From the NCBI GenBank assembly GCA_043816165.1, contig JBDRIE010000015.1, forward strand, positions 1 through 26,235: DNA of 26,235 bases, given 5' to 3'. Under the pieces are notes generated by a model. The model was given only the letters and a program-made list of their open reading frames with translations, searched no databases and had not been told where the DNA came from. Position 1 is the stretch's first letter; each line of letters begins with the position of its first letter. This DNA comes from JAACEU01 sp043816165 (GTDB taxonomy: Bacteria > Patescibacteriota > Gracilibacteria > UBA1369 > LOWO2-01-FULL-3). This document shows positions 1-6,085 of this stretch, in pieces. The position numbers and the translations under genes were made by a program.

Positions 1-50
1 GCATACAGATCATAACCCTTTGCCGAATTGTAAACTTTCTTCTTGCCCAT
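1..50 (-). CDS. Partial CDS running off the left edge, possible class I SAM-dependent methyltransferase
   Basis: Only the first 16-17 codons are inside the window. The minus strand reads ATG at 50-48 followed by GKKKVYNSAKGYDLYA with no stop before the edge. The lysine-rich start followed by an AKGYDLYA-type segment resembles the beginning of class I methyltransferases of the UbiE/Methyltransf_11 kind, but 16 residues cannot establish a family. An extended -10 (TGATACAAT) ends 10 nt before the ATG, which supports this start. The gene diverges from the hypothetical gene at 117. Confidence 0.4.
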   Translation of the reverse strand, partial: MGKKKVYNSAKGYDLY

Positions 51-60
51 ATCGTGAAGC

Positions 61-69
61 ATTGTATCA
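61..69 (-). promoter_or_regulatory. Extended -10 promoter of the partial leftward gene
   Basis: The minus strand reads TGATACAAT from 69 to 61, an extended -10 element (TGn plus TACAAT). With a start site about 7 nt downstream the mRNA would have a leader of roughly 3 nt. I see no convincing -35. Confidence 0.35.
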
Positions 70-116
70 CAACAAATATCCTGATAAAGTATACTCACAG
101 GATTTAACATTATTCC

Positions 117-491
117 ATGGGTGCAGGAGGAGAAAAAAAACCGATGCCGGAAATTCCGGAAACAAAAGCAGCTGCTCGTGATGAAGCTTTTGAAGAAATA
201 ATTGAAAGAATCGAATCTTCAGGTGGTGAAATCGTAAAAGATGAACTGTCCCCACTCTATCTGGACGTCGGAGCACAAGAACTCGAAATAGGAACGCAGA
301 GAATTGTTGAATGCAATTTAAAGGGAATGGATATTCAGCTTACAAGAAACGTAGAAACGCATTCACTATCAGGATCAGGGCACCAAAAAAGTGCAGAGAA
401 ATTGGACATGCCTCGAGTAAAAATCATAATGAAACAAAAGCCCGACTCATCGGATACTTGGCAAGTAGTTGATTTGGAAGATTTCGCTTAA
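117..491 (+). CDS. Small acidic hypothetical protein
   Basis: This is a 124-residue hydrophilic protein, rich in Glu and Lys, with no signal peptide or membrane segment and no domain I recognise. It ends in an acidic tail (VVDLEDFA). Two starts are possible. ATG at 117 is preceded by TAACAT (105-110) with a 6-nt gap, which fits the leaderless pattern seen at other genes here. ATG at 144 gives 115 residues and follows AGGAGGAG (125-132) by 11 nt. I keep 117 because of the leaderless pattern but cannot exclude 144. The gene diverges from the partial gene at the left edge and is followed by a 600-bp stretch with little coding. It ends with TAA. Function unknown. Confidence 0.6.
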   Translation: MGAGGEKKPMPEIPETKAAARDEAFEEIIERIESSGGEIVKDELSPLYLDVGAQELEIGTQRIVECNLKGMDIQLTRNVETHSLSGSGHQKSAEKLDMPRVKIIMKQKPDSSDTWQVVDLEDFA

Positions 492-658
492 AGGCAATTG
501 GTTCTGGAGATATTTTTGTGAAAATTTGCACTGCCTGGCGGACCCTAACACCCTGGTTTTTGGTTCAGCTTAGGGGAGCAAATATTTAAGCTTTTGCGAA
601 AGTAAATAATTAACAAAAAGGTGGGGTGGAGTGAACGGCAGGACTTCACATTCCCCAC

Positions 659-686
659 GGGTGGGGTTGGGAAGTTTGGGGGTGGG
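659..686 (+). other. G-quadruplex-type motif
   Basis: Five runs of three or more G lie at 659-661, 663-666, 669-671, 678-682 and 684-686, with loops of 1, 2, 6 and 1 nt. This meets the standard four-run motif (G3+ with 1-7 nt loops) in an otherwise AT-rich neighbourhood. It also overlaps a 6-bp hairpin CCCCAC/GTGGGG (653-666). It lies just beyond the stop codon of the small minus-strand ORF ending at 701, so its C-rich complement would fall in that transcript's 3-prime part. Confidence 0.45.
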
Positions 687-700
687 ATTGCTGGTAGAGT

Positions 701-871
701 CTACTTTCGCGGCTTATTTTCGACTTCGAAGCCACCTCTTGACTTTCTTGCGGACAGGCATTTTGAAGCCCGATGTAACAGCCAGATGACGAGGAACATC
801 ACCAAGACAAAGACTCCGAGGGCTTCCAGCGATGGGCTATAGCGTTCTCCTAACAGTGCAAACGCAAACAT
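701..871 (-). CDS. Putative 56-aa single-pass membrane protein
   Basis: The ATG at 871-869 is preceded by AAGGAGGT (885-878 on the minus strand) with a 6-nt gap. This is a textbook Shine-Dalgarno sequence and stands out, because almost no other gene in the window has one. The product begins MFAFALLGERYSPSLEALG, continues into a hydrophobic stretch (about residues 16-31: LGVFVLVMFLVIWLL) and ends in a basic, charged tail (HRASKCLSARKSRG and on). An in-frame ATG at 925 would add 18 residues but has no ribosome site. It stops with TAG, consistent with the absence of TGA stops here. It sits inside the inverted-repeat-bounded segment. Its size and layout resemble type I toxins and other small membrane peptides, but I recognise no family. 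Confidence 0.45.
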   Translation of the reverse strand: MFAFALLGERYSPSLEALGVFVLVMFLVIWLLHRASKCLSARKSRGGFEVENKPRK

Positions 872-903
872 TCCGTTACCTCCTTGCGGTTGATTCAGGG
901 ATA

Positions 904-957
904 CTGTCTCTCCTATTTTTATCATTTATAATCTAAATGACAAAAATAGGGAGACAG
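904..957. repeat. Long near-perfect inverted repeat (24-bp stem, 5-nt loop)
   Basis: Positions 904-928 and the reverse complement of 934-957 match except for one substitution and one single-base bulge, leaving a loop of about 5 nt (929-933). The arms begin with CTGTCTC. The stem is AT-rich and has no U tract, so it does not look like an ordinary terminator. It lies upstream of the 56-aa ORF, so it could be a dyad operator or an RNA hairpin in that gene's leader. Confidence 0.6.
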
Positions 958-1086
958 CATACAAATTATCAACTTAAGTCCACTCCACTTTTTTGCTAAT
1001 TATTTCAAAGAACGAGCGATTGAAGCTGGAGTGGGATAATAAATTAAAGTATGGCTTTATGCAAACCAGAGTCAGCTGAATTCAGG

Positions 1087-1539
1087 TTAAACCAGCACCT
1101 TTTCCGACCATTTTTCCATTTCATTTTCCTCCCTGTCAGTTTTATGATCAAATCCGATCACATGCAGAAGACCATGAGTAAATAAAACTTCAAACTCTTT
1201 TTTCAAAGTAGCCTTTCGTTCCTTTGCCTGTTTTTTTGCCGTATCCACAGAGATAAAAATATCTCCCGCAATCACATCTCCTTTTTCCTTTTTGAAATCA
1301 GTCACCTCCAGATAAGCAAAAGAAATCACGTCAGTAGGCTCATCCATACCACGATATTCCAGATTCAACGCGTGCATTGACTTGTCACTATTAATCACCA
1401 AATCCACAAACCCGGTCCTTTTCCCAAGTGTTTTATCAATTTTTCCTTTCAAAACTTTATTAAACTTTTTGAAAATATCCTCGAATATTTTTTTAGAAAC
1501 CTTAACCTTCGTTTCATTTATAATATTTAACTTCAACAT
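1087..1539 (-). CDS. ybeY: Endoribonuclease YbeY (16S rRNA maturation)
   Basis: This is a 150-residue protein of the UPF0054 family. The zinc-binding motif H-x3-H-x5-H is present as HGLLHVIGFDH (residues 122-132). The family motif before it is also clear: a conserved Arg in YRGMDEPTDVISF (about 62-74) and GDIFIS (about 92-97). YbeY is a cytoplasmic metallo-RNase that acts in 16S rRNA 3-prime end processing and ribosome quality control. Length is normal. The start lies 5 nt after the stop of the GH18-like gene, so it is probably the last gene of an operon with that gene and the SpoU methyltransferase. No Shine-Dalgarno is visible. It ends with TAA. Confidence 0.95.
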   Translation of the reverse strand: MLKLNIINETKVKVSKKIFEDIFKKFNKVLKGKIDKTLGKRTGFVDLVINSDKSMHALNLEYRGMDEPTDVISFAYLEVTDFKKEKGDVIAGDIFISVDTAKKQAKERKATLKKEFEVLFTHGLLHVIGFDHKTDREENEMEKWSEKVLV

Positions 1540-1544
1540 AGTGG

Positions 1545-2525
1545 TTATTTAAGCCATAAATCATCATACGCCTGCCATTCTTCCTCGTCTAGTTCCCAAT
1601 AGGAATAGATAGCAACTCCGGCAAAATTATTTTCATTACTTCTAAAATTATTAAGCCCTTTTATGATTCCGCGCAACCCATTTTCCACATTTTCCACATT
1701 TTTCACTTCAGGACTAAGCCCTTCCTTCTCTACATCATAAGAAGGAATCGCAATAAAAACCTCCGTTCCCTCAAGCAAATCAGTAATCCGGATGGTCTGC
1801 TCTGTAACAATCCATCGATAAAACCATTCACTCTCAAATCCAAGATCATAAACCATGGCAACGACCTGATCCGCATACTTCGCCACATTCGAAAAATTCA
1901 CCTCAGAATTATAATTTTCAAAAGAATAAACATGCTCTGAAAGCCACAGAATCGACTGTGGAATTAATTCAGCCAAAGCCACAGAAATCTTTTTCTCTTC
2001 GCCCAAATCATCCCGAACTTCGGCCAACAATTCTATAAAATCCCTATCCCCATCCCAAACCGGTTCAATATCAAAATGAATTCCATCAAACCCAATAACA
2101 TCCGCTAAAATAATACTCAAATTGGAAATATTATGGCGGATACTTTCATCAGCTAAATCAAGCTTCCTTCGAATTTGCCCAAGCCAAGCCTGATAATCAA
2201 TGTCCTCCTCAAAAGATTTTGCCTTTTCCAAAAACCTCAAAGAATATTTATAAGTTTCCGGATCAACACTGCCGCTCGAATTTATAGGGCCAACATGCAC
2301 AAATACTGTATCAATCTGATGATTTTTCAAAGTATTTACAAGTTCCTGAATCTGGACATCAGTCTTCTCCTCCCCCACCCATTCATGACCAATCCAGACT
2401 GCATTGTGTCCACTATTAAAAAAACTTCCGGGCTGATTTGAAGTGAATCCAAACACAAAAGCCCACACCAAAACTATGATAACAAAGATGACTCCAAAAA
2501 TTGTAATTCGAAAAAAGCTAAACAT
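1545..2525 (-). CDS. Membrane-anchored GH18-like (TIM-barrel) protein
   Basis: This is a 326-residue protein with an N-terminal hydrophobic segment (about residues 5-27) that serves as a signal anchor, so the bulk should be outside the membrane. The motif FDGIHFDIE at 146-154 matches the glycoside hydrolase 18 signature DGxDxDxE: the catalytic Glu (E154) and D152 are present, but the middle Asp is His150. The surrounding fold fits a (beta/alpha)8 barrel: VFVHVGP near 75-80, VVAMVYD past the middle, and AIYSYWELDEEEW at the end. GH18 enzymes and pseudo-enzymes cleave or bind beta-1,4-linked amino sugars such as chitin or peptidoglycan; the substrate here is unknown. It overlaps the SpoU gene by 8 nt (ATGTTTAG) and precedes ybeY by 5 nt, indicating co-transcription. 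The His substitution leaves open a binding rather than catalytic role. Confidence 0.75.
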   Translation of the reverse strand: MFSFFRITIFGVIFVIIVLVWAFVFGFTSNQPGSFFNSGHNAVWIGHEWVGEEKTDVQIQELVNTLKNHQIDTVFVHVGPINSSGSVDPETYKYSLRFLEKAKSFEEDIDYQAWLGQIRRKLDLADESIRHNISNLSIILADVIGFDGIHFDIEPVWDGDRDFIELLAEVRDDLGEEKKISVALAELIPQSILWLSEHVYSFENYNSEVNFSNVAKYADQVVAMVYDLGFESEWFYRWIVTEQTIRITDLLEGTEVFIAIPSYDVEKEGLSPEVKNVENVENGLRGIIKGLNNFRSNENNFAGVAIYSYWELDEEEWQAYDDLWLK

Positions 2526-3057
2526 TTTTATTTCTTAACTTCTGCAAAGCATCATACATTATTATGCCATAACATGTCGCCACATTTAACGAATTTGCCC
2601 TCCCCAACATCGGCAAATCAACAGCCATATCCACAACTTTCATCACCTCGTCACTAATCCCCTCAACTTCGTGCCCGAAAACAAAACACACGGGAAAATC
2701 ATATTCAGCCTCGACATAAGGGACACTCCCCTCCGCCAACTCCACGGCCACAATCTTCACTCCCTGATTCTTCAACTCTTTGATAGCCTCTACCGCGTCC
2801 TCCCGATATTCAAAAGGAACAATTTCCTCGGCTCCCAAAGCCGTCTTCGAGATTTCCTTACGAGGCGGAAATCCGGTAATTCCACATAGGAACACCTTTT
2901 CAAGCAAAATCGCGTCAGAAGTCCGAAAAATAGCTCCTACGTTATATAGGCTTCTGATGTTATCGAGCAGAGCAAAAATTGGATTACGCTTCTTAGATTT
3001 CACCTTCTCCACTTCGGGTTTCATCTTCTGAATCTCCTGGTGACTCAATTTCTTCAT
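2518..3057 (-). CDS. SpoU/TrmH-family RNA 2-prime-O-methyltransferase
   Basis: The 179-residue protein carries the three SPOUT motifs: motif 1 NIRSLYNVGAIFRTSDA (about 33-49), motif 2 FVFGHEVEGIS (about 126-136) and motif 3 LPMLGRANSLNVATCYGII (about 149-167). These form the trefoil knot that binds S-adenosylmethionine and methylates a ribose 2-prime-OH in tRNA or rRNA. There is only a short basic N-terminus (KKLSHQEIQKMK), so it is a minimal catalytic-domain member; which RNA it modifies cannot be read from the sequence. The start overlaps the 3-prime end of the FG-GAP/SLH gene by 65 nt, which is long, but the N-terminal MKKLSHQEI is typical of the family, so I keep it. It ends with TAG inside the next gene's start. 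Confidence 0.9.
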   Translation of the reverse strand: MKKLSHQEIQKMKPEVEKVKSKKRNPIFALLDNIRSLYNVGAIFRTSDAILLEKVFLCGITGFPPRKEISKTALGAEEIVPFEYREDAVEAIKELKNQGVKIVAVELAEGSVPYVEAEYDFPVCFVFGHEVEGISDEVMKVVDMAVDLPMLGRANSLNVATCYGIIMYDALQKLRNKNV

Positions 3058-5125
3058 TTGTAGAATTTTTGTAAATTAATGTCCGCCCAATGATATCATC
3101 AAGTTCTGATTTTGTAATAGTTTCATCCGGTCGGAATAAATCATCTTTATCAACAATTTCATTATCAACCGCAAAATTCACGTATCGAGGATACCACCAC
3201 ATATACGAAATATTGGCATCAACATCGGTAAAATAAGAAAATTGACTACGCAGCTGATCAATCGACCCCAAAAGGTCTATCAACTCAAATCTATACTTCG
3301 GAGGAACAGCTTCAGCCGCCCCCAAAACAATCTTCAACGCCTGAATTCTAGAGATAGGGTTGTCTGGATAAAAAGGACTGTTCTCCTCATTCAAATATCC
3401 ATTTATAAGCCCAAGCATTGTTCCAATTGTAACCTCTTCATAATATTCATGATCAAAAGGGATATCAGGATAAAGAACAACATTAGGCTCAAGCTGAATA
3501 TTATAAGAAGACATTGTCATAAAATTAAACAAACAAAACTCTACATGCTCATAACACTTGGTTATGTAGTCATTCTTTTCCCTATTTAAGTTAAACCTCT
3601 CAACAATAACACTAATAAACTCCCCTCTCGTCACATATTCATCCTCAGAATCAAAAATCTGCTTCCCTTTCCCAAAAGGAGTTCCATCCCCCAAAAGAAC
3701 CACGACATTCCCATCATTCACCGATCGACTACCATCAGCATACCTTGATCCAACAGCCAAGTCCTTAAACCCATCGCCATTGATATCCAAAGCATCCACG
3801 CTATACCCAAACCAATCATCCGCATCATGACCATTTATAATAGAAGTAACCTGCTGATCCTTTACGCTGAACCTAGAATGATTATAAATCTCTCCACTAT
3901 GCACAACATACACATCCCCCGCATCATCATTCTCGTATCCACCAATACCCGGCGCCCCAATAATAATTTCAGAATTTCCATCCTTATCAAGGTCCTCTAG
4001 AAGCACTCTTGCCCCGATCATCGACGAATTCACAGGTTCATCCACAATCAAGTCTGCAACCCCATCCAGCACTTCCCCACCATAATAAACCGCAACTTTT
4101 GACCCTGTTCTATCTCCTTTATATGGGAACGAAGCAACAGCGACGTCATATATTTGATCTCCATTTATATCATCTGCATCCACCGCAAACCCAAACCACT
4201 CCTTATTAGCTTTTCCCTCAATTGAAAAAGAAGGTTTAGAAATAACAGAATTAGAATCTCCTATATTAGTGTAAAAATAAACTCGACCGGCCTGCTCAAT
4301 ATCCTCCACATCCGAATAATATGCCCCAACAACCACATCAACATTCCCATCGCCATCGATGTCCCCTGCTCCCAAATCCGAACCAAACCTTTCATCGGCT
4401 TGATTTCCATATATAGCCACATCAAATAGTGAAGAGATTCCAGAGTCAGAGCCGGTATGTAAATATACGACACCTGAACTGTCTACTCCCGGCGAAGAAG
4501 CTGATGGTGCTCCTATTAACAAGTCGTCAATAGTGTCGCCATCAACATCTTGGGTAATCAATGATAACCCGAAATTGCCTCCTGTTTCATCCCCGACAAG
4601 TAGAACATTAGCCTTCCCTAAGACAAAACTACGCTTCTGACTACCCCATGTCGAGTCACCATAATAAATGTATACCTTACCGGGCCTTTTATCATTTGAT
4701 TTAGCGTTAAACGCGCCAATCACAAAGTCATCAATTCCATCATTATTAAAGTCCCCTGCTGTCAGTGTGGTACCGAGTTGATCCCCGGAAGTATATCCCT
4801 GAACTATAAGATCAGGAGCCAGCTGTGAGAAATCTACGACCTCAGGAAACGATTCCTTACCAAATACTATATATACCTCTCCATTCCATTCCTTATTATC
4901 AGAAGAAACAAAAGGAGCTCCTAAAGCAATATCATCAATCCCATCACCATTGAAGTCACCGGATGCGATATCAGCCCCTAATTGGCCTCCCGGCACACTT
5001 CCGATAAACTCTATTTTACTCTCCTCGGTCGCCACAAAAGACTCAAAGAAAAAATTATAGCCTAGGGCGACGTATTGGCTTCCTAGAGCTACGAATAGAG
5101 CTATAAAAACATAAACATTTTTCAT
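2993..5125 (-). CDS. Secreted FG-GAP beta-propeller protein with C-terminal SLH repeats
   Basis: This 710-residue protein starts with a signal peptide (MKNVYVFIALFVALGSQYVALG). Seven FG-GAP units follow, each with a calcium-loop motif of the DxNxDGxxD type, at about residues 57, 125, 193, 255, 319, 378 and 447. The spacing of about 60-68 residues gives one seven-bladed integrin-alpha-like propeller. From about 495 to 690 there are SLH-type segments (EYVTRGEFISVIVERF; PFYPDNPISRIQALKIV; LFRPDETITKSELDDIIG), which typically bind secondary cell-wall polymers. The last 25 residues are acidic. It is probably a surface-displayed adhesion or calcium-binding protein held at the S-layer. A CATAAT box (154-149 of the 5100s, minus strand) lies about 24 nt before the ATG. 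Its 3-prime end overlaps the SpoU gene. It ends with TAA. Confidence 0.88.
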   Translation of the reverse strand: MKNVYVFIALFVALGSQYVALGYNFFFESFVATEESKIEFIGSVPGGQLGADIASGDFNGDGIDDIALGAPFVSSDNKEWNGEVYIVFGKESFPEVVDFSQLAPDLIVQGYTSGDQLGTTLTAGDFNNDGIDDFVIGAFNAKSNDKRPGKVYIYYGDSTWGSQKRSFVLGKANVLLVGDETGGNFGLSLITQDVDGDTIDDLLIGAPSASSPGVDSSGVVYLHTGSDSGISSLFDVAIYGNQADERFGSDLGAGDIDGDGNVDVVVGAYYSDVEDIEQAGRVYFYTNIGDSNSVISKPSFSIEGKANKEWFGFAVDADDINGDQIYDVAVASFPYKGDRTGSKVAVYYGGEVLDGVADLIVDEPVNSSMIGARVLLEDLDKDGNSEIIIGAPGIGGYENDDAGDVYVVHSGEIYNHSRFSVKDQQVTSIINGHDADDWFGYSVDALDINGDGFKDLAVGSRYADGSRSVNDGNVVVLLGDGTPFGKGKQIFDSEDEYVTRGEFISVIVERFNLNREKNDYITKCYEHVEFCLFNFMTMSSYNIQLEPNVVLYPDIPFDHEYYEEVTIGTMLGLINGYLNEENSPFYPDNPISRIQALKIVLGAAEAVPPKYRFELIDLLGSIDQLRSQFSYFTDVDANISYMWWYPRYVNFAVDNEIVDKDDLFRPDETITKSELDDIIGRTLIYKNSTNEEIESPGDSEDETRSGEGEI

Positions 5126-5148
5126 GATTTGAATGAGAGTACAGCTCT

Positions 5149-5154
5149 ATTATG
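5149..5154 (-). promoter_or_regulatory. Candidate -10 box of the FG-GAP/SLH gene
   Basis: The minus strand reads CATAAT from 5154 to 5149, placing a start site near 5142 and a short leader of about 16 nt before the ATG at 5125. It faces away from the HTH gene promoter, so 5126-5284 is a divergent promoter region. Confidence 0.35.
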
Positions 5155-5194
5155 AATAGTAGGCAGGGCAATGTCAAAGATTAAATGGACACAG

Positions 5195-5544
5195 GTAGAC
5201 AAGTGCAGTAAAATGTCGACGACAAAACCTAAATGATGTCTATACCTAGTCTATAGACACGAAGTAGACGATAACTAGACAACTATGTCGATGATAATTC
5301 AAGACGAAACGTACAGTTTGGATAGAAAAACAGCTGGTAGGTTGATTAAAGTGTCAATCAGAACGATCGATAGGTATATTAAGTCTAAAAAATTGTCTAC
5401 TAGTGTAGTCGATGGGCGAGTATGGCTTAGTAAAAGGGAGTTGGAGGAGATGCGCGATCGAAAAATAGACAGAATGTCTACACGAGTGGTAGACATGTCT
5501 ACACCAAGAATGTCTACAGACACAATGGTGGACGAAGTAGACAG
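5195..5544. repeat. Cluster of 11 TGTCTA/TAGACA sites spanning a promoter and coding sequence
   Basis: Exact TGTCTA or TAGACA hexamers start at 5196, 5237, 5254, 5276, 5394, 5466, 5475, 5490, 5496, 5511 and 5538. Chance expectation for one hexamer on both strands in 350 bp is about 0.2. Many copies extend to TGTCTAC/GTAGACA. Several are paired as palindromes: GTCTATAGAC (5249-5258), GTAGACATGTCTAC (5489-5502, perfect) and TGTCT-AC-AGACA (5511-5522). Near variants such as TGTCGAC (5214), GTAGAC (5264) and TGTCGA (5286) fill the gaps. Four exact sites lie upstream of the HTH gene, one touching its -10 box; seven lie inside the gene. The layout is that of an operator or centromere-like binding cluster. 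Confidence 0.7.
5272..5277 (+). promoter_or_regulatory. Candidate -10 box of the HTH gene, overlapped by a TAGACA site
   Basis: TAACTA lies 7 nt before the ATG at 5285, the same geometry as the leaderless promoters elsewhere in the window. The TAGACA site at 5276-5281 overlaps its end, so a protein bound there should block transcription. The match to TATAAT is only moderate. Confidence 0.35.
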
Positions 5545-5935
5545 AGTAGAGCTGGTTGAGCACGAAAGTGTCGACTCAGTGTCCACAAAAAACAGAAAAA
5601 GAAAAACCTCTAGTGCGGTTTACAAAAAATTATTCACGGACTTGAAAGAAGAACTTCACGAAAAACAGGAAAGACTGGAGATAGCAAACTACCGTGTGGG
5701 GCAACTTGAAGCGCAGGTAAAAAACAGCATTCCTATGCTTGAATACCGCCAAGAAATATTCGAAACAGAGCAGAAAGAGTTCAAACTCCAGGAGCAGATC
5801 TCAGAGCAAAACGGTCTAATAAAAAAGGTAATAAATCAGGCAAAACATGAGAAATTCAACAAAAGGATTTTCCTTGGAGTACTATTAATAATCCTCGCAC
5901 TACAGCCGCTATGGCTCCTTTTAATATACAAATAA
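5285..5935 (+). CDS. Membrane-anchored DNA-binding protein: HTH, coiled coil, C-terminal transmembrane tail
   Basis: The 216-residue protein has three parts. Residues 10-56 form an excisionase/MerR-like helix-turn-helix (SLDRKTAGRLIKVSIRTIDR, then a wing with VVDGRVWLSKRELEEM). Residues 60-105 are a low-complexity linker made of repeated MST and VD pieces, encoded directly by the TGTCTAC/GTAGAC cluster. Residues 115-188 are a charged, Glu/Lys/Gln-rich coiled coil. Residues 193-215 are one hydrophobic helix ending LLLIYK, a tail anchor that leaves the HTH in the cytoplasm. The layout recalls RacA-type chromosome anchors (MerR-like HTH plus coiled coil), though here the membrane contact is built in. 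The likely targets are the TGTCTA sites in its own promoter and coding region, implying autoregulation, locus tethering, or both. This is inference; I know no named family for the whole protein. It ends with TAA. Confidence 0.8.
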   Translation: MSMIIQDETYSLDRKTAGRLIKVSIRTIDRYIKSKKLSTSVVDGRVWLSKRELEEMRDRKIDRMSTRVVDMSTPRMSTDTMVDEVDRVELVEHESVDSVSTKNRKRKTSSAVYKKLFTDLKEELHEKQERLEIANYRVGQLEAQVKNSIPMLEYRQEIFETEQKEFKLQEQISEQNGLIKKVINQAKHEKFNKRIFLGVLLIILALQPLWLLLIYK

Positions 5936-5947
5936 CACACGGCAGCG

Positions 5948-6054
5948 AAGGCTCGAAGAGTCAGTTCCCGGGCACCCGCAGGGTCGGGACAGCGGACGTG
6001 CCGCGAACTAAGGCTCGAAGAGTCAGTTCCCGGGCACCCGAAGGGTCGGGACAG
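5948..6054. repeat. Two GC-rich 45-bp direct repeats with internal hairpins
   Basis: Copies at 5948-5992 and 6010-6054 are identical at 44 of 45 positions (C versus A at the 32nd base) and start 62 bp apart. Each holds a bulged hairpin: TCCCG (5966-5970) with CGGGA (5985-5989) around ACCC-gca-GGGT (5974-5984). They fill the gap between two convergent genes, and more GC-rich sequence (GAGCGGAGCGAG) follows to 6080. The base composition is quite unlike the surroundings. They may act as a bidirectional terminator or be copies of a dispersed intergenic repeat. Confidence 0.8.
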
Positions 6055-6085
6055 GTGAGCGTAGCACGAGCGGAGCGAGTACCGC

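Larger units (their letters stand above)
604..1005. repeat. Segment bounded by imperfect 32-bp inverted repeats, possible MITE-like element
   Basis: The left arm at 604-635 and the reverse complement of the right arm at 974-1005 agree at 27 of 32 positions. The shared parts are AAATAATTA, then CAAAAA, then GTGG and GTGGA. Between the arms lie a G-rich tract (659-686), a small ORF on the minus strand (701-871) and a second long hairpin (904-957). The arms look like terminal inverted repeats of a short non-autonomous element. I see no clear target-site duplication, so the mobile interpretation is inference. The rest of the 492-1086 interval shows no other gene I can support. Confidence 0.4.

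Noticed and set aside
621..842. 73-aa plus-strand ORF
   Set aside because: Low-complexity Gly/Arg start from the G-rich tract, no ribosome site or promoter, and antisense to the better supported 56-aa ORF.
5195..5544. Replication origin with DnaA boxes
   Set aside because: The repeated motif TGTCTA is not the DnaA box TTATCCACA, and no dnaA or dnaN gene is nearby.
5299..5586. 95-aa ORF on the minus strand, rich in Ser and Thr
   Set aside because: It is antisense to the HTH gene and its composition simply mirrors the TGTCTA repeats.
5195..6054. CRISPR array
   Set aside because: The short sites are irregularly spaced and in both orientations, and the 45-bp repeats have only two copies with a 17-bp gap; no cas genes are present.
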